Origin: Euglena gracilis
Lineage: Eukaryota; Euglenida; Euglenophyceae; Euglenales
Length of the DNA: 64,000 nt
Direction of reading: 5' to 3'
Assembly: GCA_039621445.1 (NCBI GenBank)
Contig: CP154955.1
Coordinates: 48,592,086 to 48,656,085, forward strand
The translations under genes and the position numbers were made by a program. How positions within the stretch are numbered: the stretch's first letter is position 1; the number at the start of each line of letters is the position of its first letter. The notes beneath the pieces are model-generated. The model was not told the DNA's origin. It was given only the letters and a program-made list of their open reading frames with translations, and ran no database searches. Positions 49,301-62,521 of the stretch are shown here, one piece after another.

Positions 49301-52300
49301 TTTTTTTTTCTTTATGATATTTTTTTCTCCGGTCCGGGAGTTTTTTTTTTCCGGGTCCCTGGAGGCCAAAAAACATCGTTTCGGGCAAAAAAATTTTTTT
49401 CGATTTTTTTCGACTTTTTCGACCCGGTTTTGACCCAAAGTCAATGGGTCGGCGGCCCAAAACGGGGCGCTGGCGGGTCGAAAAACGCTCGTTTTCGGCT
49501 CAAAAACAGTTTTTCTGGGTCCGGGAGGCCAAAAAACATCGTTTCGGGCAAAAAATTTTTTTCGATTTTTTTCGACTTTTTCGACCCGGTTTTGACCCAA
49601 AGTCAATGGGTCGGCGGCCCAAAACGGGGCGCTGGCGGGTCGAAAAACGCTCGTTTTCGGCTCAAAAACATTTTTCTTTTTTTTTTCCTTCCGGGAACCG
49701 GTATTTTTTTCTTTTTTTTTTTCCGTGTCCGGAGGCCAAAAAACATCGTTTCGGGCAAAAAAATTTTTTCGATTTTTTTCGACTTTTTCGACCCGGTTTT
49801 GACCCAAAGTCAATGGGTCGGCGGCCCAAAACGGGGCGCTGGCGGGTCGAAAAACGCTCGTTTTCGGCTCAAAAACAGTTTTTCTGGGTCCGGGAGGCCA
49901 AAAAACATCGTTTCGGGCAAAAAAAATTTTTTTCGATTTTTTTCGACTTTTTCGACCCGGTTTTGACCCAAAGTCAATGGGTCGGCGGCCCAAAACGGGG
50001 CGCTGGCGGGTCGAAAAACGCTCGTTTTCGGCTCAAAAACAGTTTTTCTGGGTCCGGGAGGCCAAAAAACATCGTTTCGGGCAAAAAAATTTTTTCGATT
50101 TTTTTCGACTTTTTCGACCCGGTTTTGACCCAAAGTCAATGGGTCGGCGGCCCAAAACGGGGCGCTGGCGGGTCGAAAAACGCTCGTTTTCGGCTCAAAA
50201 ACAGTTTTTCTGGGTCCGGGAGGCCAAAAAACATCGTTACAAAAAAAAAATTTTTTTTCGATTTTTTTCGACTTTTTCGACCCGGTTTTGACCCAAAGTC
50301 AATGGGTCGGCGGCCCAAAACGGGGCGCTGGCGGGTCGAAAAACGCTCGTTTTCGGCTCAAAAACAGTTTTTCTGGGTCCGGGAGGCCAAAAAACATCGT
50401 TTCGGGCAAAAAAAATTTTTTTCGATTTTTTTCGACTTTTTCGACCCGGTTTTGACCCAAAGTCAATGGGTCGGCGGCCCAAAACGGGGCGCTGGCGGGT
50501 CGAAAAACGCTCGTTTTCGGCTCAAAAACAGTTTTTCTGGGTCCGTGAGGCCAAAAAACATCGTTTCGGGCAAAAAAAATTTTTTCGATTTTTTTCGACT
50601 TTTTCGACCCGGTTTTTGACCCAAAGTCAACGGGTCGGCGGCCCAAAACGGGGCGCTGGCGGGTCGAAAAACGCTGGTTTTCGGCTCAAAACAGTTCCGG
50701 GTCCGGGAGGCCAAAAAAACATCGTTTCGGGCAAAAAAAAATCTTTCGATTTTTTTTCGACTTTTTTTTCCCGGTTTTGACCCAAAGTCAATGGGTCGGC
50801 GGCCCAAAACGGGGCGCTGGCGGGTCGAAAAACGCTCATTTTCGGCTCAAAAACAGTTTTTCTGGGTCCGGGAGGCCAAACAAAAAACATCGTTTCGGGC
50901 AAAAAATTTTTTTCGATTTTTTTCGACTTTTTCGACCCGGTTTTGACCCAAAGTCAATGGGTCGGCGGCCCAAAACGGGGCGCTGGCGGGTCGAAAAACG
51001 CTCGTTTTCGGCTCAAAAACAGTTTTTCTGGGTCCGGGAGGCCAAAAAACATCGTTTCGGGCAAAAAAAATTTTTTTCGATTTTTTTCGACTTTTTTGAC
51101 CCGGTTTTGACCCAAAGTCAATGGGTTCGCGGCCCAAAACGGGGCGCTGGCAGGTCAAAAACGCTCATTTTCGGCTCAAAAACAGTTTTTCTGGGTCCGG
51201 GAGGCCAAAAAACATCGTTTCGGGCAAAAATTTTTTTCGATTTTTTTCGACTTTTTCGACCCGGTTTTGACCCAAAGTCAATGGGTCGGCGGCCCAAAAC
51301 GGGGCGCTGGCGGGTCGAAAAACGCTCGTTTTCGGCTCAAAAACAGTTTTTCTGGGTCCGGGAGGCCAAAAAACATCGTTTCGGGCAAAAAAATTTTTTT
51401 CGATTTTTTTCGACTTTTTCGACCCGGTTTTGACCCAAAGTCAATGGGTCGGCGGCCCAAAACGGGGCGCTGGCGGGTCGAAAAACGCTCGTTTTCGGCT
51501 CAAAAACAGTTTTTTCTGGGTCCGGGAGGCCAAAAACATCGTTTCGGGCAAAAAATTTTTTTCGATTTTTTTCGACTTTTTTTACCCGGTTTTGACCCAA
51601 AGTCAATGGGTTGGCGGCCCAAAACGGGGCGCTGGCGGGTCGAAAAACGCTCGTTTTCGGCTCGAAAACAAGTTTTCTGGGTCCGGGAGGCCAAAAAACA
51701 TCGTTTCGGGCAAAAATTTTTTTCGATTTTTTTCGACTTTTTCGACCCGGTTTTGACCCAAAGTCAATGGGTCGGCGGCCCAAAACGGGGCGCTGGCGGG
51801 TCGAAAAACGCTCGTTTTCGGCTCAAAAACAGTTTTTTCTGGGTCCGGGAGGCCAAAAAACATCGTTTCGGGCAAAAAAATTTTTTTCGATTTTTCGACT
51901 TTTTCGACCCGGTTTTGACCCAAAGTCAATGGGTCGGCGGCCCAAAACGGGGCGCTGGCGGGTCGAAAAACGCTCGTTTTCGGCTCAAAAACAGTTTTTC
52001 TGGGTCCGGGAGGCCAAAAAACATCGTTTCGGGCAAAAAATTTTTTTCGATTTTTTTCGACTTTTTCGACCCGGTTTTGACCCAAAGTCAATGGGTCGGC
52101 GGCCCAAAACGGGGCGCTGGCGGGTCGAAAAACAATCGTTTTAGGCTCAAAAACAGTTTTTTTTTTTTTCGGACAAAAAACATCTTTTCGGGCAAAAAAA
52201 TTTTTTTGATTTTTTTCGACTTTTTCGACCCGGTTTTGACCCAAAGTCAATGGGTCGGCGGCCCAAAACGGGGCGCTGGCGGGTCGAAAAACGCTCGTTT

Positions 52301-53531
52301 TCGGCTCAAAAACAGTTTTTCTGGGTCCGGGAGGCCAAAAAACATCGTTTCGGGCAAAAAAATTTTTTTCGATTTTTTTCGACTTTTTCGACCCGGTTTT
52401 GACCCAAAGTCAATGGGTCGGCGGCCCAAAACGGGGCGCGGGCGGGTCGAAAAACGCTCGTTTTCGGCTCAAAAACAGTTTTTCTTGGTCCGGGAGGCCA
52501 AAAAACATCGTTTCGGGCAAAAAAAATTTTTTCGATTTTTTTCGACTTTTTCGACCCGGTTTTGACCCAAAGTCAATGGGTCGGCGGCCCAAACGGGGCG
52601 CTGGCGGGTCGAAAAACGCTCGTTTTCGGCTCAAAAACAGTTTTTCTGGGTCCGGGAGGCCAAAAAACATCGTTTCGGGCAAAAAAAATTTTTTTTTCGA
52701 TTTTTTTCGACTTTTTCGACCCGGTTTTGACCCAAAGTCAATGGGTCGGCGGCCCAAAACGGGGCGCTGGCGGGTCGAAAAACGCTCGTTTTCGGCTCAA
52801 AAACAGTTTTTTTCGGTCCCGGAGGCCAAAAAACATTGTTTTGGGCAAAAAAAATTTTTTTCGATTTTTTTCGACTTTTTCGACCCGGTTTTGACCCAAA
52901 GTCAATGGGTCGGCGGCCCAAAACGGGGCGCTGGCGGGTCGAAAAACGCTCGTTTTCGGCTCAAAAACAGTTTTTCTGGGTCCGGGAGGCCAAAAAACAT
53001 CGTTTCGGGCAAAAAATTTTTTTCGATTTTTTTCGACTTTTTCGACCCGGTTTTGACCCAAAGTCAATGGGTCGGCGGCCCAAAACGGGGCGCTGGCGGG
53101 TCGAAAAACGCTCGTTTTCGGCTCAAAAACAGGTGGTCCGGGAGGCCAAAACACATCGTTTCGGGCAAAAAAAATCTTTTTTCGATTTTTTTCGACTTTT
53201 TCGACCCGGTTTTGACCCAAAGTCAATGGGTCGGCGGCCCAAAACGGGGCGCTGGCGGGTCGAAACCGCTCGTTTTCAGCTCAAAAACATTTTTCTTGGT
53301 CCTGGAAGCCAAAAAACAACGTTTCCAGCAAAAAAAAATTTTTTCGATTTTTTTCGACTTTTTCGACCCGGTTTTGACCCAAAGTCAACGGGTCGGCGGC
53401 CCAAAACGGGGCGCTGGCGGGTCGAAAAACGCTCGTTTTCGGCTCAAAAACAGTTTTTTCTGGGTCCGGGAGGCCAAAAAACATTGTTTCGGGCAAAAAA
53501 TTTTTTTCGATTTTTTTCGACTTTTTTGGCC
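43318..53531 (+). repeat. Satellite array, ~163-bp unit, ~62 copies
   Basis: Head-to-tail units containing, in order, GGCGGCCCAAAACGGGGCGC, TGGCGGGTCGAAAAACGCTC, GTTTTCGGCTCAAAAACAG, GGGTCCGGGAGGCCAAAAAA, CATCGTTTCGGGCAAAA, a T-run with TCGACTTTTTCGACCCGG and TTTTGACCCAAAGTCAATGG. The first unit (43318-43480) and the last ones (53130-53530) are the most diverged. A variant class with AAAATAAAATCTTTCG, CGCTTG and TTTTTCCGGG together recurs in the left half. Open frames of up to 430 codons run on both strands because few stop triplets occur in the unit; I do not read them as genes. Confidence 0.97.
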
Positions 53532-53535
53532 GAAA

Positions 53536-53752
53536 ACGGCTAAGTCGAACAGAGGGAAAAGTGTACAAAATGGCCTGAAATGGCCAAATTGGCCAAAAAA
53601 ACGCCCGTATCTCGGGCTGGGCGGGGGAGTTGCGGGGAAACCAAAACGGCTAAGTCGAACAGAGGGAAAAGTGTACAAAACGGCCTGAAATGGCTGGCCA
53701 AAAAAACGCCCGTATCTCGGGCTGGGCGGGGAGTTGCGGGGAAACCAAAATC
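53536..53752 (+). repeat. Two tandem copies of the satellite right flank
   Basis: AACGGCTAAGTCGAACAGAG, then AAAAGTGTACAAAA, GGCCTGAAATGG, CGCCCGTATCTCGGGCTGGG and GAGTTGCGGGGAAACCAAAA are repeated twice with a 107-bp spacing. The second copy has lost about ten bases. Confidence 0.9.
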
Positions 53753-54160
53753 CCGGTGGATAGAGCGTTCCAAGGGCTTCAAATTAGGTCTCCGGACATT
53801 TCCTTTGATTTGGCTTCATTTTGGAGATATTTTGAAAATTGACATTTTTTGGCAGTCCAAAGGGGGGGGGCTCATCCAGGGGGGGGGCGGGGTAATCCTA
53901 TCCTCGGACCCTTCGCGCGTGAATAAGACTCGGGCCTGGCGGGGAGTGGGGGTCAAACCCAGGTGATTCGGGAAACTAGGAATCCAGTCTCTCGAAAAAA
54001 AAAAAAAAATTCGGACGGCCGGGATCATGGTGATAATCCGTCGGTTCTCCTGGTGGCCCCGACCCGGGGGGGGGGAGGGGGGGGGTCGAGGGGGGGGATT
54101 TCGACGGTGGTAAGCTTCGCTCTTACCCATAAAGGGATAAGAGCTCAGCGACCCCCACCT
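53753..54160 (+). repeat. Dispersed element with conserved hairpin
   Basis: Runs from TGGATAGAGCGTTCCAAGGG through CTCCGGACATTTCCTTTGAT to GGTAAGCTTCGCTCTTACCC and ATAAAGGGATAAGAGCTCAG. The last part folds as a hairpin of about ten pairs. The reverse copy is 30909-31510. Confidence 0.75.
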
Positions 54161-54164
54161 ATAC

Positions 54165-54246
54165 CTTAAAATGGCCTAAAATGGCCTAAAATGGCCTTAA
54201 ATGGCCTAAAATGGCCTAAAATGGCCTAAAATGGCCTAAAATGGGG
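54165..54246. repeat. ATGGCCTAAA decamer array, downstream of satellite
   Basis: Eight copies of the decamer, one with a substitution, followed by GGGGAAATTTTGGGG and CTATAGGTGCCTG. Confidence 0.9.
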
Positions 54247-55800
54247 AAATTTTGGGGCTTGACTATAGGTGCCTGATGACGGCAAACATTCAAAACACTG
54301 ATTTTCTTGTAGAATGGAAGGTTCTTCTCCGCATTGAAGGGCACTTTGACAAGTGACATTCTGATTTTCTTCTTCGCGGTGAGTGACCAGCTTTTAACCC
54401 CTTTACCTCCGGGGGGGTGCAAACATGTTTTTTTTCTGCGGGTTTTCGCGTTTTTTTCTTCGGTTTTGACAAAATTTCCTTTCTTTGCAGTTATTTTCCC
54501 TCTTTTTCCCTCGGCAATTTCCCAATTTTGGGGCCCAGGTTTTTCTTAAGCCGGAGGGGACCCTCCCCGGGGGGGGGCAGCCAACCCTTTTTTTTCTAGC
54601 AAGCACCTCCCAGCCGGCTGCGGACCCCCTCAGCTTTGCAGAAATAAAGTTCAGGCCAGCCCAGCCAGGCCAGCGAAATCATTTTCGGTGCAAAGTGCCA
54701 AAATTTTGGAAAATAGGGGTCACCAGGGGGGGAATTAATTTCCCCACTCTTTCCGCAATTTCCATAATTTTCCGCAATTTCTGCAGTTTTCTGCAATTTT
54801 TCAGAATTTCCGCAATTTTCACAATTTTTCTGCAATTTTTTCCGTTTCCGCAATTCTTCCTCATGAACCTGAAACGGAGAGCGAGATGAGTTCCGGCCAT
54901 TCCTTCTTGAACATTTCACAATTGAGTCCAAGTGCTTTTTTTGTTATCTTGTTGCATTTTTGCCGAGATTTGCAAATTTGTAAAATTTGACAAAATTTGA
55001 CAATCTGTTGACCTTTTTTTTTTTTAGGTTTTCCCCCAATTTCTGCTGGGAAATGATTTCCACTTCAAAAATTCCGCATTGGACCACATTTTTTCCTGAG
55101 ACCAAAGTTTTCGATGATTTCTTTTTTTGCCGTTTTCAGACTTTTCACCCGAGAAACTCCAGTTTTCCAGAATCAGCATGTTCCCAAAATTACAAAGTCA
55201 TGCTTTTGCATCTTTTTGTTGGGAAAAAATGTTAACACCAGCTCAAAACTTGCACCTATGTTGCAAAATAACCCAATTTATGAAGTTTTTCTTAGTCCCC
55301 TCCGTCAGAAATGTGCACATTCCCAACATCAATTTTCCCGCAGTTTTCTGCAATTTCCGCAATCTTTCTGCAATTTCCCGCAAATTTTCTTAAGGTCTCC
55401 AATATCAATCCCCCCCTGGGTCATAAATGGCCAAAATGGCATTTTGGGCGTTTTTTTTTTGGATTTTACCTCCAAATTTGGCTGAAAAATTCGAATTTGG
55501 GCTTTTTTGGGGCATTTTTGGGTACCTGCCGGGTCCAGCTCCCAGCTGGCCGGACCCCCTCGGATCCTCAGTCAGCAATTTTTCAATCTTTCCAATCAGC
55601 AACTTTTTTTTTCTCCAGCCAGCCCGTGGGACCCCCCTCCCTGCGGGGATCAATGAAAAAACTCCTGTTTGGGCCTTTTTTTTCATCTTGGAGAAAATTC
55701 CACATTTTTAGCCCAATTTTTCCCTGACACCACACCTTTTTGTCAATTTTTTTGTCATTTTTGGATTTTTTGGACGACAATTGCATAATCCCGGACCTCT
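54247..55800. other. No gene seen; T-rich repeats
   Basis: Contains a fragment of the GTCCAGCC element (54545-54670), a run of CGCAATTT/TGCAATTTT repeats (54735-54855), similar motifs at 55335-55390, and another GTCCAGCTCCCAGC block (55530-55660). No supported exon. Confidence 0.5.
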
Positions 55801-55846
55801 CGGTAGTGCCTGCCCAGGCACTCCAGCACTCTAAGACCCCCCCCCG

Positions 55847-56047
55847 TTGTTCAACTTCATCCTGGGGGTCGGAAAAACCGAAAGTGATCAAAGCACCAGA
55901 ACCATTTTCTCTCACATTTGTGGCCAATGTTCATTTCGGTGTTCATTCACTCTCCTCGGATTTGTGTTTGGGTTTTCCCTTGGATCCCCAAGACTGGTTT
56001 TCCACGAAGATTGGAAGATTGCACGCGACCTCCCCCCATGGGTCAGG
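55847..56047 (+). CDS. Candidate exon with strong donor, unassigned
   Basis: The frame ends LVFHEDWKIARDLPPWVR directly before GTAAGA (56048), one of the best donors in the window. Upstream it reads FRCSFTLLGFVFGFSLGSP, hydrophobic. No acceptor chosen and no family recognised; a second frame is also open. Confidence 0.3.
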
Positions 56048-56349
56048 TAAGAAAATTGTGTGATGGAGAGCCCGGACTGGGGTCCTTCGATCTGGATTTT
56101 TTTTTGACCCTGAAGTCAAATGGTCCTTCGGGGACCTCCTCTGGTGGGCTGCTGGTTGGAAAAAATGGTGCTGGCTGGGTCTTTGGATTTGGCTGGATCC
56201 CCTTCCCGGGGAGTTGGTCTCTCTGGTTCAGCCCTCCGTTTATCCTCCACAGCATGAAGATATATTTCCAAATATATGTATACATAAACACATACTTCAT
56301 GTTTATACGATCTGTATGTGCGCACACATATATGCATGTCCACACACAT

Positions 56350-56398
56350 GCATATGTATGTACACACACACGCACACGCACACGCACGCACACCTACA

Positions 56399-56458
<60 letters not shown>

Positions 56459-56462
56459 CACA

Positions 56463-56494
<32 letters not shown>

Positions 56495-56526
56495 CACACA
56501 CACACTCTCACACACACACACACACA

Positions 56527-56557
<31 letters not shown>

Positions 56558-56563
56558 CACCTT
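56350..56563. repeat. CACG and CA microsatellite
   Basis: CACG tetramers (56398-56480) followed by CA dinucleotides with CTCT and CC interruptions. Ends 25 bp before exon 56590-56754. Confidence 0.95.
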
Positions 56564-56589
56564 GTTTCTCACCCACGCCGCCACACGCA

Positions 56590-56754
56590 GCACCTGCCGC
56601 CCGCCCTCCGGATGCCGGGCCGGCGCGCCATCGGCCCCCTGGTCCCCGGCGTCGCCCTCCTCGCCCTGCTCCTGCTGCTGGCCTGCCGCCGACCGCCGTC
56701 CCCCGCCACCGACCGCTACGTCCGACCCGGCTTGCCAGGGAGACTGTTGCCACT
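56590..56754 (+). CDS. N-terminal exon with signal anchor, unassigned
   Basis: After CACACGCAG the frame reads HLPPALR then Met at 56611: MPGRRAIGPLVPGVALLALL, then LLLACRRPPSPATDRYVRPG. Positive residues, a ~16-residue hydrophobic helix and a Pro-rich region are typical of a type II membrane protein such as a Golgi enzyme, or of a signal peptide. It ends at GTGAGG (56755) or at the overlapping TGA 56756-56758. Two following blocks may belong: 57015-57150 (DPYYCGGDGVAVAVMDCPA) and 57273-57420. Confidence 0.5.
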
Positions 56755-57272
56755 GTGAGGCCGGGGGTTGGGGGAGCAAGTTCCCGTTTTCCCCATTCCA
56801 TTTTCTGATTTTCAACGATTTGAAGAATTTTTTTTTTTCGTAAGGGCCCGGAGCCCTCCCGGTGTTCCCACCAGGGACCACACAGTGCTATCTGTCCAAA
56901 GGCCAATAACGGAACTGGATAACATTGATAATAATATTGATGCATTCCAAGCTTTTTTTTTGCCTGGAAACCCACCCTTTCCCAACAATCAAACTCCCCT
57001 TCCATCAGGCCCGAAGTGATCCCTATTACTGCGGTGGGGATGGAGTGGCTGTTGCCGTGATGGACTGTCCAGCGCGACCAATCTGCAAAGCTGGGGTGGC
57101 AGCCCGCGGCCTCCAACAGCGGCAAATCACGACCTTCCACCAGGGTGTGTTTGCTGCCCAACCACTGGGGGGGGGGAGGGGAGGTCCAAGGCCAATGGCA
57201 CTGGAGGAGGCTGCCACTGCGTTGCCCTGCCTGTCCTGTGCCGGGACCCCAAACACAGTCCCCCCTCCCCAG

Positions 57273-57420
57273 CAGTGCGTCTGCCCGCCCCGGTCGCCAG
57301 GGGCGAGGTCCGGCGCGGGCCTCCGGGCGGCACCGCCCGGCTCACCACCAGCGGCCCTGTGCCGCCACGGTGGCCGGCCCCCGCCGCCCCACCGCCCCCA
57401 ATGGGGTCCCACCCCGCACC
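57273..57420 (+). CDS. Candidate exon, Pro/Ala/Arg-rich
   Basis: After CCCTCCCCAG the frame with the highest third-position G/C reads VRLPAPVARGEVRRGPPGG then TARLTTSGPVPPRWPAP. It could be the stem region of the preceding membrane protein. A short hydrophobic end block at 57738-57835 (SPALLLGFLPSPLLGLLAA, TAG) may close the gene. Linkage is inference. Confidence 0.35.
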
Positions 57421-57835
57421 CAGGGACTGTTTTTGGAAGGCGAAGCGTTTCATAAACTTTTCGGTCTTTTACGGCATTTTTTTTTGATTTTTTTGGGTTG
57501 GGTTTAAAATTCTGTCTTCCCAGGGCGGTTCAAGGTCCAATTAAACAGTCGAAAGACCTGTTTTTTGACTTTGCGTGGATAGAAATGAATAGATCCAGAA
57601 ATGGTTTTCTTTCCTGGAGTGGCTAGTCTTTGCCAGATTTTTGCGACTTCATTTTGCTTGGTTGGAGAAAAGCTATTTTAAGGCATTTCGACAAATTATA
57701 TTTTTAAGTTGTTTTTTTTATTGGTTTCCAAGGCGCCTTAAAAGACACTGCCTGCCCGCGACCCTCGGCGGCCGCTCCCCAGCCCTGCTCCTGGGGTTCC
57801 TACCCAGCCCCCTCCTGGGACTCCTGGCGGCGTAG

Positions 57836-58541
57836 CTTGGTGCCCCTTGTTCGCTGTGTCTTTGAAGCGATGCAGATGAATGCACCTCCCACGGGCCGTA
57901 CACGCGGCCTCCCCGGCCCCAAAGATTTGGACCCCGGCGAATTATTTTCCCCCGGACCCGGGCCATGGTGGGGGGGGTCCAACTTCCCCTTGAGATTACA
58001 CCAGATTTGCTCACCCGGCCAGGCGGAACAACACAGGAGCACTGGGTAGGGCACTCACCACACGGCAAACTGGGCCAGAAGCGAAGCTAGCGCCGGCCAT
58101 CAATAGACAAGACGCCTCAGTGCAACTCAGGGGGGTCCCACTTCCCCACCCCTTCCTGTATTCCTCATCTTTCCGATTTTCAGGTCAAAGTTGTCCTTCG
58201 GTGCTTCTGGCATCGAAGGACTTTTTTACTTGCGAACTTCCAGGGTGGGAGGGGTTGGCGTCTCCCCCCACCGATCCTTCCTGTACGGCCCGGCCTCCGC
58301 CCCCAATGCTAAAATTTCACCTCGTTGCTTTCGTCAACACTGTCACTCTGGGACAGAGATGTCGCGTTGGGGGTCTGAAGTTTGGACCTGGGAGCCGAAA
58401 TCCCCGGTGGCAAAAGCTTTCGATTTTGGGGCCATTCATGGGCTAAAATTTTTGCCAATTATCAGCTGATTTCAGTTTGCATCAAGTACTAACAAACAAC
58501 AGTTACAGTGTTCAACCATGTGACCATGCGGTCCATTTCAG
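57836..58541. other. Spacer before GPD2 exons
   Basis: No supported gene. A short block at 58240-58310 (VGGVGVSPHRSFLYGPASA) resembles in sound SHWAFLYSPAERA at 39808 and FPYSPANGAPAP near 5510, but this is probably a shared noncoding repeat. Confidence 0.35.
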
Positions 58542-62064
<3,523 letters not shown>

Positions 62065-62198
62065 GCAAGTATGCCTGTTGCTTCAGTTCTTCGGGATGCC
62101 CCCCCCCCTACAAATTCCTTCAATGAGAACAGCCACTTTGGAATAGTTGCAAAATTCAAAAAATGCAAAATGTCGGTAATCGGCATGGCTGCAGACAT

Positions 62199-62513
62199 CA
62201 GGGCGGTCCTTACGGGACAGGAAATTTTTTTTAATTTTCCTTAAGGACCGCCCCCCCCTTTCGGCCAAAGGGCCGGCTAAGGGCCAGACTGGGACTTGAA
62301 CAGGGGCAAACACTAAACAGTCGAAAAACACAGTTTTTGATGATTTGGGTGGATGGACGATGGTCCAAGGGTGCCAGGAATCAACTTTTTTTCCTGATGT
62401 CGACCTGTTCTCGCTGAGAAATGCCCAAATTTCTTGCCCATTTTCCTGTATATTTTTCACTGACTGTGCTGGGACAGCGGAGTTTTTTTTTTATTTGCTT
62501 AAGGACCGCCCTG
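62199..62513 (+). mobile_element. CAGGG-type MITE, family 2, perfect 8-bp TSD
   Basis: Starts CAGGGCGGTCCTTA and ends TTAAGGACCGCCCTG, a near-exact 14-bp inverted repeat. Flanked by GCAGACAT at 62191-62198 and 62514-62521, an exact 8-bp duplication. The interior shares GGGTGGATGGACGATGG with the copy at 21360-21651 but nothing with the CAGGGGTTTT family. 315 bp, noncoding; it lies in the open-ended last GPD2 intron. Confidence 0.92.
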
Positions 62514-62521
62514 GCAGACAT

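Noticed and set aside
43318-53531. CRISPR array
   Set aside because: Units are contiguous with no unique spacers, are about 163 bp long, and the genome is eukaryotic.
43295-53688. Long overlapping open frames (up to about 430 codons) on both strands of the satellite
   Set aside because: They restate the tandem unit in several frames, shift frame from unit to unit, exist on both strands and have no start or splice context. The unit simply has few stop triplets.
39600-58310. Conserved peptide FLY(S/G)PA at 5510, 39808 and 58285
   Set aside because: The similarity extends into adjoining C/G-run sequence and is better explained by a shared noncoding repeat than by homologous exons.
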